Shown here piece by piece: positions 1 through 8,980 of a stretch of DNA of 52,484 nucleotides. A program made the position numbers and the translations under genes. Below the pieces are notes generated by a model. The model worked only from the letters and a program-made list of their open reading frames with translations, searched no databases and was not told where the DNA came from. How positions within the stretch are numbered: position 1 is the first letter of the stretch; every line of letters starts with the position of its first letter. Origin of the DNA: an uncultured Sphingopyxis sp. (GTDB taxonomy: Bacteria > Pseudomonadota > Alphaproteobacteria > Sphingomonadales > Sphingomonadaceae); NCBI GenBank assembly GCA_937873425.1, contig CALMYE010000115.1, positions 1-52,484 of the forward strand, read 5' to 3'.

Positions 1-126
1 GCGCCCTTAGCGGCCCGGCGCCCGCGAAGCAAGCCGGTTGGACCGAAACGCCAAAAGCGACGAAGCGAAACCGGTTTGACGCATCGGTCCAATATGCCCC
101 CGGCGGCCGGCGGCATAGGAGCGCCC

Positions 127-285
127 ATGATGAATATCGATCGATCCGAACCACCATCCGGCCCCGCATCGCCCTGCCGCAATACGGCGACGGCACCGCG
201 CCGTGCGACGCCCTGCACCGGCCTGTTCGGCTGGCGCAAGGATGCAGGACCACCGCCGAAGAGCAAGGACAAGGACAAGGAATAA
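127..285 (+). CDS. possible small hypothetical protein (52 aa)
   Basis: A short open frame starts at ATG 127 with a good Shine-Dalgarno (TAGGAG at 116-121) about five bases upstream. An earlier in-frame ATG at 76 has no such site. The product has no signal peptide or membrane helix. It is rich in Pro, Ser and Arg and ends in a charged tail of Lys-Asp repeats. I do not recognise a family. It stands alone between the window edge and a palindromic repeat. The ribosome-binding site and the clean stop before the repeat favour a real gene, but codon evidence in such a short high-GC frame is weak. Confidence 0.4.
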   Translation: MMNIDRSEPPSGPASPCRNTATAPRRATPCTGLFGWRKDAGPPPKSKDKDKE

Positions 286-294
286 AATGCTTGC

Positions 295-378
295 GTGTCC
301 CCGCGAAGGCGGGGACCCATCTCCCGCCGGTTCCACATAGCGCCGACCGGAGATGGGCTCCCGCTTTCGCGGGAGCAC
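295..378. repeat. palindromic intergenic repeat, ATCTCC subtype (copy 1)
   Basis: Two small GC-rich palindromes (GTCCCCGCGAAGGCGGGGAC and CTCCCGCTTTCGCGGGAG) flank an inner inverted pair CCCATCTCC / GGAGATGGG. The whole unit can fold into a long hairpin. Read on the minus strand it matches the unit at 35097-35181 over about 84 bases with roughly ten differences, so it is a dispersed family. It lies between the small frame at 127-285 and the 3' end of the M23 peptidase gene. Confidence 0.85.
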
Positions 379-406
379 TAAGCTTTCGCACTGAAAAGGC
401 CGTTCC

Positions 407-910
407 CTAATCCCGCGCCCGCCCGGTAAGCAACGGCCAGGGGTTGATCGGCTCGCCCGCCCGCCAGTCGCTGCCGGGTTCGGTGCGCAGTATCTGGAAA
501 TGCAGATGCGGATAGGCGGGATCGGCGTTGCCGCTGACACCCACCACCCCGATCACCTCGCCGCGCTTCACCCGCTGCCCTTCGGCAAGGCCGCGACGAT
601 AGCCTTGCAGATGCGCGTAATAGAGCATCAGCCGCCCGTCATCCGACCGTTGATAAATGGTGTGACCGCCACGATCGGACGCGAGCAGTCTTTCGATCCG
701 CCCATCCGTCGCCGCCAGCACCGGCGTGCCCACAGGCGCCGGAATGTCGATAGCGCGGTGCCTCCGCCCCTGCCCGCGCACCTTGTCCCAGCTGTCGATC
801 AATTCGGATGCGCGAATGCCCTGCACGGGCACGACCAGCGGCGGGATGCTGCCGGCGCCCGCTTTCGCCCACAGGGCGACGGCGAACAGCCCAGCCGCGC
901 CCGCCTTCAC
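407..910 (-). CDS. M23 family metallopeptidase (LytM-type)
   Basis: This is a small 167-residue zinc endopeptidase of the peptidoglycan hydrolase family M23. It has a short hydrophobic N-terminus that could export it to the periplasm. The core follows, with the first zinc-ligand motif HRAID (about residue 51), a GTPVLAATDG beta-hairpin, and the second motif HLHFQ near residue 139. Both ligand motifs are present, so it may be active rather than a degenerate LytM factor. The start is GTG at 910, which overlaps the thiE stop as GTGA, so it is probably translationally coupled to thiE. The function in cell-wall turnover is from the family; a link to thiamine synthesis is not implied. Confidence 0.85.
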   Translation of the reverse strand: MKAGAAGLFAVALWAKAGAGSIPPLVVPVQGIRASELIDSWDKVRGQGRRHRAIDIPAPVGTPVLAATDGRIERLLASDRGGHTIYQRSDDGRLMLYYAHLQGYRRGLAEGQRVKRGEVIGVVGVSGNADPAYPHLHFQILRTEPGSDWRAGEPINPWPLLTGRARD

Positions 911-1545
911 CCCTTCAACAGCACGTCGAAGCGCCGGACCGCCGCCGCCGGCCCTTCGGGATCGTTCCAGACCGCACCCGACACCGCCAGAAAATCGGCG
1001 CCCGCCTCGATCAACAGCTTTGCATTGTCAGGCGTGATCCCGCCGATCGCAACGCAGGGCAGTTCGAACAGCCCCTGCCACCACGTCAAAGTCTCGGGCT
1101 CGGCGCGATGTTCGACCGCCTTGGTGGTCGTCGGAAAGAAAGCGCCAAAGGCGACATAATCGGCCCCCGCATCGCCCGCCTCCATCGCGAGATGCCGACT
1201 GCCGTGACAGGTCACGCCAATCTGCGCGCCCGGCCCGAGCAGGCTGCGCGCCTCCCTCGGATCACCATCGCCCTGCCCCAGATGGACGCCGTCGGCCTTC
1301 AACCGCTTCGCGAGCGCCATGTCGTCGTTGACGATGAAGGCAACGTCGTGCGCGGCGCAGATCGCCTGCAACGGTTCGGCAAGCCGGGCCGCCTCGTGCT
1401 GATCGACGCCCTTCACCCGAAACTGAAAGGCCGCGACCGGCGCGGCGGACAGCGCAGCCTCCAATCGCTCGGGAAAATCACCGCCCACATCGAGCGGAGA
1501 AATCAGGTAAAGCTGGCACGAATAGGGTTTGGGGGGCGTGGTCAT
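907..1545 (-). CDS. thiE: thiamine phosphate synthase
   Basis: Condenses HMP-pyrophosphate with thiazole phosphate to give thiamine monophosphate in the cytoplasm. The 212-residue TIM-barrel shows the family strands in order: AFQFRVK near residue 40, FIVNDD (about 70), DGVHLGQGD (about 86), IGVTCHGS (the pyrophosphate region, about 109), YVAFGAFFPTTTK (about 130), AIGGIT (about 166) and ADFLAVSGAVW near the C-terminus. The length is normal. Only 35 bases separate its ATG from the divergent lipoprotein gene, so there is no room for a TPP riboswitch directly upstream. The M23 peptidase gene follows with a four-base overlap. Confidence 0.93.
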   Translation of the reverse strand: MTTPPKPYSCQLYLISPLDVGGDFPERLEAALSAAPVAAFQFRVKGVDQHEAARLAEPLQAICAAHDVAFIVNDDMALAKRLKADGVHLGQGDGDPREARSLLGPGAQIGVTCHGSRHLAMEAGDAGADYVAFGAFFPTTTKAVEHRAEPETLTWWQGLFELPCVAIGGITPDNAKLLIEAGADFLAVSGAVWNDPEGPAAAVRRFDVLLKG

Positions 1546-1580
1546 GGCGGGTTCATAGCGACGGTGTCAGACGCGGGCAA

Positions 1581-1982
1581 ATGAGGAAAACGTCCCGCCT
1601 TGTCATTCCGGCACTTGTCGCCGCCTTCGCCCTGTCGGCCTGCGCCGGGACACCGCGGCAAACGGTGCTGGCCGATGCAGGCAACGTCGCGCTCGGCCAG
1701 CGTGCCTATGCCGACGGGCCGATCATCGAGCCGGTCGAAGTGCTGGAGGACAGCCGGTGCCCGACGAACGCGCGCTGTATCTGGGCAGGCCGGGTGCGGG
1801 TGAAGATGCTCTGGCATCGCCCGACCGGAGAAAAGCAGCCGTTCGAGGTGATGCTGGGCGAGACGACCCCGCTAGCGGACGGCGCGATCCGGCTGGAGTC
1901 GGTGCGGCCGGAGAAGATGACGGATGTGGCGTTGAGACCCAAGGATTATCGCTTCTCGTTCAGCTTCACAGGCGGGCTCTAA
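1581..1982 (+). CDS. putative lipoprotein, conserved hypothetical
   Basis: A 133-residue protein with a lipoprotein signal peptide: a basic start (MRKTSR), a hydrophobic stretch and the lipobox LSAC with the acylated Cys near residue 21. The mature part has a conserved-looking motif, EDSRCPTNARCIWAGRV, with two Cys that may form a disulfide. A predicted beta-strand-rich C-terminus ends in FSFSFTGGL. I recall similar small lipoproteins with a CP..RCIWAG motif, but I know no function. It is monocistronic, divergent from thiE, and is followed by a palindromic repeat that could act as its terminator. Confidence 0.8.
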   Translation: MRKTSRLVIPALVAAFALSACAGTPRQTVLADAGNVALGQRAYADGPIIEPVEVLEDSRCPTNARCIWAGRVRVKMLWHRPTGEKQPFEVMLGETTPLADGAIRLESVRPEKMTDVALRPKDYRFSFSFTGGL

Positions 1983-2000
1983 CCCAGTCTCAAAAGGGTC

Positions 2001-2105
2001 GTGTGTCCCCGCGAAGGCGGGGACCCAGAGCGGCCTTGCGCTGTTCCGCTCTGGGTCCCCGCCTTCGCGGGGACGCGCGGCTTTTCAGTCAAAGATAATC
2101 ACGCT
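2001..2105. repeat. palindromic intergenic repeat, AGAGCG subtype (copy 2)
   Basis: GTCCCCGCGAAGGCGGGGAC followed by CCCAGAGCG, a short loop, CGCTCTGGG, then GTCCCCGCCTTCGCGGGGAC. The tail TTTTCAGTCAAAGATAATCA is shared in altered form with the units at 9790-9931 and 35071-35211. It fills the space between the convergent lipoprotein and O-methyltransferase genes and could terminate both. Confidence 0.85.
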
Positions 2106-2762
2106 TTATCGCACCCGCGCGAGCACAAATCCGTCCCAACCCTTCGTCCCCACCGTCTGCACCGCCGTCGCATTGAGGTGCGGGTTCGCCGCCAGCATGT
2201 CGAACAGCGCCCGCGTGCCGACGATCCGTTCGTCGTCGCTGTCCGCCTCCAGCACCCCGCCCTCGCGCACGACATTGTCGACGACGATCGCGGTGCCGCT
2301 GCGCCCGAGCCGGATCGCCTCGGCGACATAAAGCGCGTTGCCCTGCTTGTCGGCGTCGATGAAGACGAAGTCGAACGGCACCCCGTCCGCCATCGTGGCG
2401 AGGCTGTCGGCGGCCGCGCCCACGCGGATATCGACCTTGTCGGACACCCCGGCCCGCTCCAGATTTTCGCGCGCCACCGCCGCATGGTGCGGCTCCAGTT
2501 CCAGCGTCACCAGCCGCCCGTCGCTTGGCAAGGCTCGCGCCAGCCAGATCGTCGAATACCCGCCGAGCGTGCCGACTTCGAGAATGCGTTTCGCCCCCGC
2601 GATCCGCGCGAACAGGAAGAGCATCTTGCCCTGCGCCGGCGACACGTCGATCGGCGGCAGGCCTTTGGCTTCATTGTTCGCAAGCGCGGCGGCAAGCGCA
2701 TCATCGTCGCCGAGCAATCTCCCGGCGATATAGTCGTCGACGGCCTGCCAGCCGCCTTCCAT
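2106..2762 (-). CDS. O-methyltransferase, class I SAM-dependent
   Basis: A 218-residue methyltransferase of the CCoAOMT-like O-methyltransferase 3 family. The SAM-binding glycine loop is ILEVGTLGGYSTIWLA (about residues 61-76). It is followed by the acidic ribose-binding strand VTLELEP, the metal-binding-type motif FDFVFIDADKQGN (about 131-143) and VVDNVVREG. The substrate cannot be told from the sequence. Its ATG at 2762 shares one base with the fba stop codon, so it is the last gene of the tkt-gap-pgk-fba operon. Family members act on small catechol-like or coenzyme substrates; any role linked to glycolysis is unknown. Confidence 0.88.
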   Translation of the reverse strand: MEGGWQAVDDYIAGRLLGDDDALAAALANNEAKGLPPIDVSPAQGKMLFLFARIAGAKRILEVGTLGGYSTIWLARALPSDGRLVTLELEPHHAAVARENLERAGVSDKVDIRVGAAADSLATMADGVPFDFVFIDADKQGNALYVAEAIRLGRSGTAIVVDNVVREGGVLEADSDDERIVGTRALFDMLAANPHLNATAVQTVGTKGWDGFVLARVR

Positions 2763-3652
2763 CAGGCGACCGAAGCCGCGTGAATCTCATCGATCGCGCC
2801 GCCGAGCGAGGCGTTGAATTCCTCGTCGCTCATCTGATGCCGCAGATCTTCCAGCAAGGCGCGGCTGAAGCTCGCGATGATGCCGGGATTCTTCGCCAGC
2901 TCGACGCAGGCCTCGGGCCGCGCAAAACCGCCCGACAGCGCGACGACGCGCAGCACCTTGGGATGATCGACCAACGGCTGGAACAGTCCGGCTTCGGTCG
3001 GCAGCGACAATTTCAGCATCACCGGCGCGCCGGCCCAGGCATCGAGCGCGGCGAGTGTTTCCTCGATCAGCAGGCGGTCAGCCGCATCGCGCTCGGGGCT
3101 CTTGATGTTCACCTCGGGCTCGATGATCGGAACCAGCCCATGCGCCGCGATGCGCGCGGCTTCCGCGAACTGCTGTTCGACGATCGCCTTCACGCCCGCC
3201 GAATTGGCGAGGTTGATAACGCTGCGCATCTTGGTCCCGAACACGCCCTCGGCGACGGCGCGCGCGCACAGATCGTCGAGGCCCGGGTTCGGCTTCATCA
3301 ACTGCACGCCGTCGGCTTCGTCCTCCAGCCCCTTGTCGACCTTCAGGAACGGCACCACGCCGCGCTCCCACAGCAGCGCCGGCACCGGCTTGCCGCCCGC
3401 CTCGCCGTCCATTGTGCGTTCGAACAGGATCGCGCCGATCACCTTCTCACCGTTGAAGCAGGGCGCGGTGACGATGCGGCTGCGCATCGCGTGGATCAGG
3501 CCGAACATTTCCTCGTCGTTGGAAAAGGCGTCCGCCTCTATGCCGTATCCCTTCAATGCCTTGGGCGTCGAACCGCCGCTCTGGTCGAGCGCGGCGATGA
3601 AGCCCTGCCCCGACTTGATCTGTTCCAGCATCTCGGCATTGGCGGTGGTCAT
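2762..3652 (-). CDS. fba: class I fructose-bisphosphate aldolase
   Basis: Cleaves fructose 1,6-bisphosphate to the two triose phosphates through a lysine Schiff base. The N-terminal motif is ALDQSGGSTPKALKGYGI (about residues 20-37). The phosphate and active-site strands FERTMDGE and MLKLSLPTEAG follow; the Lys of MLKLS is probably the Schiff-base residue. The start is ATG 3652, with GGAGAT just upstream; a longer frame to 3778 has no support. The 296-residue length fits bacterial class I enzymes. It lies between pgk (77 bases upstream) and the O-methyltransferase gene, in the operon tkt-gap-pgk-fba. Confidence 0.93.
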   Translation of the reverse strand: MTTANAEMLEQIKSGQGFIAALDQSGGSTPKALKGYGIEADAFSNDEEMFGLIHAMRSRIVTAPCFNGEKVIGAILFERTMDGEAGGKPVPALLWERGVVPFLKVDKGLEDEADGVQLMKPNPGLDDLCARAVAEGVFGTKMRSVINLANSAGVKAIVEQQFAEAARIAAHGLVPIIEPEVNIKSPERDAADRLLIEETLAALDAWAGAPVMLKLSLPTEAGLFQPLVDHPKVLRVVALSGGFARPEACVELAKNPGIIASFSRALLEDLRHQMSDEEFNASLGGAIDEIHAASVA

Positions 3653-3729
3653 AATATCTCCGTGACTTTGCATAGGTATGCGGTGGCGCGCATAGCCGCC
3701 CGGCGGGCCGGGTGCAATGCGCGGGGAAA

Positions 3730-4926
3730 TCAGCCTGTCAGCGCGTCCACGCCCGGCAGCGGCTTGCCCTCCATCCATTCGAGGAAGGCGCCGCCGGCGG
3801 TCGAGACGAAGGTGAAATCATCCGCGACCCCGGCATGGTTCAGCGCCGCGACGGTGTCGCCGCCGCCAGCGACCGAGATCAGCGAGCCCTCGCGCGTCAG
3901 CGCCGCCGCCGTCTTCGCCAGCGCGACGGTCGCGGCATCGAAGGGTGGGGTCTCGAACGCGCCGAGCGGGCCGTTCCACACGAGCGTGCGGCAATTCTTG
4001 AGCACATCGGCGAGTGCCTCGACCGCGGCGGGACCGACGTCGAGGATCATCTCGTCGGCGGCGACCTCATGGACGTTGACGGTGCGCGTCGGCGGATTGG
4101 CGGCGAACTGCGTCGCCACCACGACGTCATAGGGCAGATGGATGGTGCAGCCCGCGGCATCGGCGGCGTCGAAGATCGCATTGGCGGTTTCGACCAGATC
4201 ATGCTCGCACAGCGACTTGCCCACATCGACCCCGCGCGCGGCGAGGAAGGTGTTCGCCATGCCGCCGCCGATGATCAGATGATCGACCTTGCCGACGAGA
4301 TTGCGGAGCACGTCGATCTTCGACGACACCTTGGCGCCGCCAACGACTGCCGCGACCGGATGCGCCGGATTGCCGAGCGCTGCGTCGAGCGCCTTCAGCT
4401 CCGCCTCCATCGCCCGGCCCGCATAGGCCGGCAACCGCCGCGCGATGCCCTCGGTCGAGCCATGCGCGCGGTGCGCGGCGGAGAAGGCATCGTTGACATA
4501 GAGGTCGCCGATCTCGGCCAGCGCATCGGCGAAGGCCGGGTCGTTCTTCTCCTCGCCGGAGTGGAAGCGCGTGTTCTCCAGCACCGCGACATCGCCGGGC
4601 GCCAGCACCACGAGTCCCGCCTTCGCGCCCTCGCCGACGCAGTCGGAAACGAACATCACCCCATGACCGAGCACATCGGCGACCGCGTCGATCACCATGC
4701 TGAGCGACTGGGTCGAATTCTTCGCGCCCTTCGGCCGCCCGAAATGGGCGAGCAGCAGCACGATCGCCCCCTTGTCCGACAGTTCGCGGATCGTCGGCAT
4801 CGCCGCGCGGATGCGCGTGTCGTCGGTGACCGAACCGTCCGACATCGGCACGTTGAGATCGACGCGCACCAGCACCTTCTTGCCGGTGACGTCGCCGATA
4901 TCGTCGAGGGTCCTGAACCCAGCCAT
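3730..4926 (-). CDS. pgk: phosphoglycerate kinase
   Basis: Transfers phosphate between 1,3-bisphosphoglycerate and ADP. The 398-residue sequence is full length. It has the signature [16 protein letters not shown] near the N-terminus, [11 protein letters not shown] (about residue 57), the basic patch [11 protein letters not shown] (about 120), and the C-terminal nucleotide-binding segment [11 protein letters not shown] with [13 protein letters not shown]. It follows gap after 19 bases and precedes fba, so the four enzymes of lower glycolysis and the Calvin-like arm are probably co-transcribed. Confidence 0.96.
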   Translation of the reverse strand: MAGFRTLDDIGDVTGKKVLVRVDLNVPMSDGSVTDDTRIRAAMPTIRELSDKGAIVLLLAHFGRPKGAKNSTQSLSMVIDAVADVLGHGVMFVSDCVGEGAKAGLVVLAPGDVAVLENTRFHSGEEKNDPAFADALAEIGDLYVNDAFSAAHRAHGSTEGIARRLPAYAGRAMEAELKALDAALGNPAHPVAAVVGGAKVSSKIDVLRNLVGKVDHLIIGGGMANTFLAARGVDVGKSLCEHDLVETANAIFDAADAAGCTIHLPYDVVVATQFAANPPTRTVNVHEVAADEMILDVGPAAVEALADVLKNCRTLVWNGPLGAFETPPFDAATVALAKTAAALTREGSLISVAGGGDTVAALNHAGVADDFTFVSTAGGAFLEWMEGKPLPGVDALTG

Positions 4927-4945
4927 TGCGGCCTCCCCAGAAGGC

Positions 4946-5953
4946 TTAGAGCAGCTTCGCGATCACGCCCGCGGTGTCGACCATGCGGTTCGAGAAGCCC
5001 CATTCATTGTCATACCAGCTGACGACGCGTACCAGCTTGCCTTCCAGCACCGCGGTTTCGAGGCTGTCGATCGTCGAGCTCGCCGGGCAATGGTTGTAGT
5101 CGATCGACACCAGCGGCTCGTCCGAAAAGGCGAGAACGCCCTTCAGCGCGCCTTCCGATGCGTCCTTGAGCAGCTTGTTCACTTCCTCGACGCTGGTGTC
5201 GCGCTTGGGCGTGAAGGTCAGGTCGACCAGGCTGACGTTCGGGGTCGGCACGCGGATCGCCGAGCCGTCGAGCTTGCCCTTGAGTTCGGGCAGCACCTCG
5301 CCGACCGCGCGAGCGGCGCCGGTCGTCGTCGGGATCATCGACATGCCCGCGGCGCGCGCGCGGCGCATGTCGCTGTGGATCTGGTCGAGGATCTTCTGGT
5401 CGTTGGTATAGGCGTGGATCGTCGTCATCAGCCCGCGCTCGATGCCCAGCGTGTCGTTCAGCACCTTGGCGACCGGCGCCAGGCAGTTGGTGGTGCAGCT
5501 CGCGTTCGACACGATCCTGTGGTCGGCGGTCAGCTTGTCGTGGTTGACGCCATAGACGACGGTCAGGTCGACGCCCTTCGCCGGGGCCGAGATCAGCACG
5601 CGCTTGGCGCCGGCGGCGAGATGCTTGCCCGCGCTCTCGGCATCGGCGAAGAAACCCGTGCATTCGAGCGCGATATCGACGCCCAGTTCGCCGTGCGGCA
5701 GGTTTGCGGGGTCGCGCTCCTTGGTCACGCGGATCGCCTTGCCGTTCACGACCATCGTGTCGCCCTCGGCCGACACCTCACCCGGGAACGGGCCGTGGAC
5801 GCTGTCGCGCTTGAACAGCAGCGCGTTGGCCTTGGCGTCGGCGAGGTCGTTGATCGCCACCAGTTCGAGGCCGCAATCGGGGCGTTCGAGGATGGCGCGC
5901 GCCACCAGGCGGCCGATGCGTCCGAAACCGTTGATCGCGACTTTCACTGCCAT
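4946..5953 (-). CDS. gap: glyceraldehyde-3-phosphate dehydrogenase, type I
   Basis: Oxidises glyceraldehyde 3-phosphate with NAD(P)+ and inorganic phosphate. The 335-residue protein starts at ATG 5953 ([15 protein letters not shown], the Rossmann motif); the longer frame to 6028 lacks homology. The catalytic motif [12 protein letters not shown] with the nucleophile Cys is present, as are [16 protein letters not shown] and the C-terminal [11 protein letters not shown]. An AAGGAA sequence lies nine bases upstream of the ATG. It sits 34 bases after tkt and 19 before pgk. Cofactor preference cannot be decided by eye. Confidence 0.96.
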   Translation of the reverse strand: MAVKVAINGFGRIGRLVARAILERPDCGLELVAINDLADAKANALLFKRDSVHGPFPGEVSAEGDTMVVNGKAIRVTKERDPANLPHGELGVDIALECTGFFADAESAGKHLAAGAKRVLISAPAKGVDLTVVYGVNHDKLTADHRIVSNASCTTNCLAPVAKVLNDTLGIERGLMTTIHAYTNDQKILDQIHSDMRRARAAGMSMIPTTTGAARAVGEVLPELKGKLDGSAIRVPTPNVSLVDLTFTPKRDTSVEEVNKLLKDASEGALKGVLAFSDEPLVSIDYNHCPASSTIDSLETAVLEGKLVRVVSWYDNEWGFSNRMVDTAGVIAKLL

Positions 5954-5987
5954 GTCGAAAATTCCTTTCTGCGAGGGTGGCCGGTCC

Positions 5988-7955
5988 TTAAGCGCCGAGC
6001 CGTGCCAATATCTGCGGTGCGATAGCATCGGCGGTCAGGCCGAAATGCCTGAATAGGTCTTCAATGGGTGCCGAAGCGCCGAAACTGTCGATGCCGAAGC
6101 GCAGCCCGTCGCGGCCGGTATAGCGCTCCCAGCCGAAGGTGGTGCCGGCTTCGATCGAGACGATCAGCGCGTCGCGCGGCAGAATGTCGGCTTGATATGC
6201 AGCCGTCTGCTCGTCGAACAATTCGGTCGAGACCATCGAGACGACGTCGGCGCCCTGCCCCGCACCCTCCAGCCTGTCGGCGATTTCGAGCGCCAGCGAC
6301 ACTTCGGAGCCCGTCGCGACCAGCACGACCTTGCGCGCCGCCGTAGCATCGCGCAGGCGGTAACCGCCTTTCAGGCAAAGATTTTCCGTGACGTCATGAC
6401 GCAGTGGCGGCAGATTCTGCCGCGTCAGCGCGAGCAGCGACGGCCGGTCCGCCTGCGCCAGCGCGATCGCCCAGCATTCGGCGGTCTCGACCGCGTCGGC
6501 GGGGCGCATGACGAGCAGGTTCGGCATCGCGCGCAACGACTGGAGATGCTCGATCGGCTGGTGCGTCGGCCCGTCCTCGCCCAGCCCGATGCTGTCGTGC
6601 GTCATCACATAGACGACGCGCTGGCGCTGCAGCGCCGACAGGCGGATCGCCGGGCGGCAATAATCGGCGAAGACCAGGAAAGTGCCGCCATAGGGGACGA
6701 CGCCGCCATGCAGCGCCATGCCGTTCATTGCCGCCGCCATGCCGAACTCGCGGATGCCGTAGTAGATATAGCGGCCCGAATAATCTTCCTTTGTCAGTGG
6801 CTTGGTGGACGAAGTTTTGGTATTGTTGGAACCCGTCAGGTCGGCGCTGCCGCCGACCAGCGCCCCGATATCGGTGGTCAGCGCGGTCAGCGCATTTTCC
6901 GACGCCTTGCGCGTCGCGACCTTCGGCGGATCGGCGACGAGCCCGTCGAGATAGGCTTTGAAGGCATCGCCCGGAACGGTCTTGCCGGCCAAGCGATCCT
7001 CAAATTCTTTTTTCTTTTCGTTGTTTGCAAAGCGCTCTTTCCATTCGGCATGCAGGGCCTTGCCCTTCTCGCCGAAGGCTGCCCACGCCGCCGCCACGTC
7101 GGCGGGCACGACGAACGGCTCGGCATCCCACCCGATATTCGCGCGCGTCGCCGCGATCTCGTCGGCGCCGAGCGGCGAGCCGTGCGTGGCTGAGGTGCCC
7201 TGCTTGTTCGGGGCGCCGAAGCCGATCAGCGTCCGGCAGGCGATCAGCGACGGACGGTCGTCGGCCAGCGCCGCGTCGATCGCGCGGCGGATATCGGCGG
7301 GGTCGTGCCCGTCGCAGCTTTCGACATGCCAGCCTGTCGCGGCATAGCGTGCCTTGATATCCTCGCTCGTCGACAGGTCGGTCGATCCGTCGATGGTGAT
7401 CCTGTTGTCGTCCCACAGCACGGTCAGGCGGCCGAGGCCGAGGTGCCCGGCCAGCCCGATGGCTTCGTGGTTGATGCCCTCCATCAGGCACCCGTCGCCC
7501 GCGATCACCCAGGTGCGATGATCGACCAGATCGTCGCCATAGAGCGCGTTGAGGTGACGCTCGGCGATCGCCATGCCGACGGATGTTGCGAGTCCCTGCC
7601 CCAGCGGTCCGGTCGTCGTCTCGACCCCCGCCAGCTCGAAATTCTCGGGATGCCCGGCGCAGGGACTGTGCAGCTGGCGGAAATTGCGGATGTCGTCGAT
7701 CGTCGGCCGCGCATAGCCCGCGAGGTGCAGCGTCGCATAGGCAAGCATCGAACCATGCCCCGCCGACAGGACGAAGCGGTCGCGGTCGGCCCATGCCGGA
7801 TCGCTGGGATCGAACTTCAGATAGTCGGAATAAAGCACCGTCGCGACGTCGGCCATGCCCATCGGCATCCCCGGATGGCCGCTGTTGGCGGCCTGGACCG
7901 CGTCCATCGCAAGCGCCCGGATGGCGTTGGCGAGCTGACGTTCGGGCAATGTCAT
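5988..7955 (-). CDS. tkt: transketolase
   Basis: A thiamine-diphosphate enzyme that moves two-carbon ketol units between sugar phosphates. The start is ATG 7955 ([20 protein letters not shown]) behind GGGGGAC; the upstream extension is not supported. The 655-residue protein has [11 protein letters not shown] at the N-terminus, the ThDP motif beginning [13 protein letters not shown] and ending [19 protein letters not shown], a pyrimidine domain with [14 protein letters not shown], and a C-terminal domain ending in a transketolase-like ILARLGA. It is the first gene of the leftward operon; the 136 bases up to the divergent small coiled-coil gene should hold the promoter. Confidence 0.95.
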   Translation of the reverse strand: MTLPERQLANAIRALAMDAVQAANSGHPGMPMGMADVATVLYSDYLKFDPSDPAWADRDRFVLSAGHGSMLAYATLHLAGYARPTIDDIRNFRQLHSPCAGHPENFELAGVETTTGPLGQGLATSVGMAIAERHLNALYGDDLVDHRTWVIAGDGCLMEGINHEAIGLAGHLGLGRLTVLWDDNRITIDGSTDLSTSEDIKARYAATGWHVESCDGHDPADIRRAIDAALADDRPSLIACRTLIGFGAPNKQGTSATHGSPLGADEIAATRANIGWDAEPFVVPADVAAAWAAFGEKGKALHAEWKERFANNEKKKEFEDRLAGKTVPGDAFKAYLDGLVADPPKVATRKASENALTALTTDIGALVGGSADLTGSNNTKTSSTKPLTKEDYSGRYIYYGIREFGMAAAMNGMALHGGVVPYGGTFLVFADYCRPAIRLSALQRQRVVYVMTHDSIGLGEDGPTHQPIEHLQSLRAMPNLLVMRPADAVETAECWAIALAQADRPSLLALTRQNLPPLRHDVTENLCLKGGYRLRDATAARKVVLVATGSEVSLALEIADRLEGAGQGADVVSMVSTELFDEQTAAYQADILPRDALIVSIEAGTTFGWERYTGRDGLRFGIDSFGASAPIEDLFRHFGLTADAIAPQILARLGA

Positions 7956-8091
7956 ATGTCCCCCGGGAAAGGATTGGCGGCTGGCCGGATTCGGTGGGGA
8001 CAGCCCTTTGCGGGGGGAGGCCGCGGAGTCAACCGCTGGCGGCAAGAAATGCGCGCTTGAGGGCGCAATTCCCCGCTGCTACGCCCTGCAT

Positions 8092-8286
8092 ATGGAACTC
8101 GACGACGCCAGCCTCGCCATCGGCCGCATCGAGCGGGCCTTGAGCCGGATCGAAAAGGCGCTCGCCGAACGCCCGGCAGCCGCCGCGACCGCTCTTCCCG
8201 CCGCCGAACAGTCGGCGCTCCAGCGCGAAGTGACGGCGGTGATCGGCGAGCTCGACCGGCTGATCGCGGAGGCGAAACATGGCTGA
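8092..8286 (+). CDS. small coiled-coil protein upstream of zapA
   Basis: A 64-residue protein with the start MELDDASLAIGRIERAL at ATG 8092. It is almost entirely helical, with heptad-like spacing of Leu and Ile and a central Ala/Pro break (AAATALPAAE), so two short coiled-coil helices are likely. It overlaps zapA by eight bases and is surely co-expressed with it. Small helical proteins of the DUF4164 type are common in front of zapA in alphaproteobacteria. A division-linked role is inferred from position only. Confidence 0.75.
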   Translation: MELDDASLAIGRIERALSRIEKALAERPAAAATALPAAEQSALQREVTAVIGELDRLIAEAKHG

Positions 8287-8746
8287 CGTCAAGCTGACCA
8301 TCGCCGGACGTCCCTATGACGTGCATTGCGCCGACGGACAGGAGGCGCAGCTGGTGCAGCTCGCCGCGCTCGTCGATGCGAAAGCGCGCGGGGTCCAGGG
8401 CGGCACCGAGGTGCGCCAGCTGCTCTTTGCCGCGCTGATGCTCGCCGACGAAACGCACGAGGCGCAGAACAAGGCGGGCAGCGCCGAACCCCAGCTCGAT
8501 TCGCTGCGCGCCGCCGTCGCGCTCGCCGAAAGCCGCGAGGCGGCGGCGCAGGACGAACTGCGTGCGGCGAAAGCGGAGGCCAGGGCCGCGGCAGCACGCG
8601 AACAGGCGGCGCTCGCCGAAGTCGAAAAGCTGCGCCAGGGCGCCCCCGTCGTTCCCGCGGCGCCGGCCCCCGCGCACGACCGCGCGCTGCTCCAGATCGC
8701 CGACCGCATCGAAGCGCTTGCCGCCAAAGTCGAGCAAATGGCTTGA
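8279..8746 (+). CDS. zapA: cell division protein ZapA
   Basis: ZapA binds FtsZ and cross-links Z-ring filaments. The first 70 residues carry the ZapA domain: VKLTIAGRPYDVHCADGQEAQL, the helix LAALVDAKARGVQ and the long helix LLFAALMLADETHEAQNK. The C-terminal half (about 75-155) is an Ala/Glu-rich coiled coil that makes the protein longer than the roughly 110 residues of E. coli ZapA; such tails are usual in sphingomonads. It is followed directly by the 6S RNA gene and the 5-formyl-THF cyclo-ligase gene, the classic zapA-ssrS-ygfA order. Confidence 0.88.
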   Translation: MADVKLTIAGRPYDVHCADGQEAQLVQLAALVDAKARGVQGGTEVRQLLFAALMLADETHEAQNKAGSAEPQLDSLRAAVALAESREAAAQDELRAAKAEARAAAAREQAALAEVEKLRQGAPVVPAAPAPAHDRALLQIADRIEALAAKVEQMA

Positions 8747-8771
8747 GCCATACGCTCCGCGCCCCTACATA
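8743..8771 (+). promoter_or_regulatory. putative promoter of 6S RNA
   Basis: TTGAGC (8743-8748) and TACATA (8766-8771) are separated by 17 bases, overlapping the zapA stop. The predicted start is near 8778, in front of the conserved 6S core. The -10 match is modest, so this is a fair but unproven call. Confidence 0.45.
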
Positions 8772-8794
8772 GGCGGCGGCGGGTACTGCCCGGC

Positions 8795-8966
8795 ACGAGC
8801 CGCTGCGAATATCCCTGAGGCGATACATCATCCAAGGGAGCTGTCCCTGCCCGGGCCCTGGCCCGACGTATATGGCCCCCACCTGACGTTACTGGCGTCA
8901 GAGGATCTTCCGGCAAACGACCCATGGTGGTCCCGCCACCCACCTGCGGAAAGGCCCCAGCGGAAA
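8795..8966 (+). ncRNA. ssrS: 6S RNA
   Basis: Lies between zapA and the cyclo-ligase gene, the usual place of 6S RNA. The 5' arm CCGCTG (8800-8805) pairs with CAGCGG (8958-8963) to close the structure. Inside are the conserved CCCTGAGGCGAT of the 5' strand (8813 onward) and ACCTGCGG of the 3' strand (8942 onward), which match the CCTGAGCCGAT and CCTGCGG elements of known 6S RNAs, with an open central bubble between helices. 6S RNA mimics an open promoter and sequesters sigma-70 RNA polymerase. Ends are approximate; the 5' end may reach 8778. Confidence 0.85.
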
Positions 8967-8980
8967 GGCCAATGCACGGC

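Noticed and set aside
7-540. Minus-strand frame across the window start
   Set aside because: It runs through the palindromic repeat and the end of the M23 gene, has an Arg/Pro-rich composition, and shows no motif.
1546-1580. TPP riboswitch upstream of thiE
   Set aside because: Only 35 bases separate thiE from the divergent gene and no THI-box motif is seen.
2525-4132. Long plus-strand frame opposite the aldolase and pgk genes
   Set aside because: It is antisense to well-recognised enzymes and has an Arg/Ala-rich composition without family motifs.
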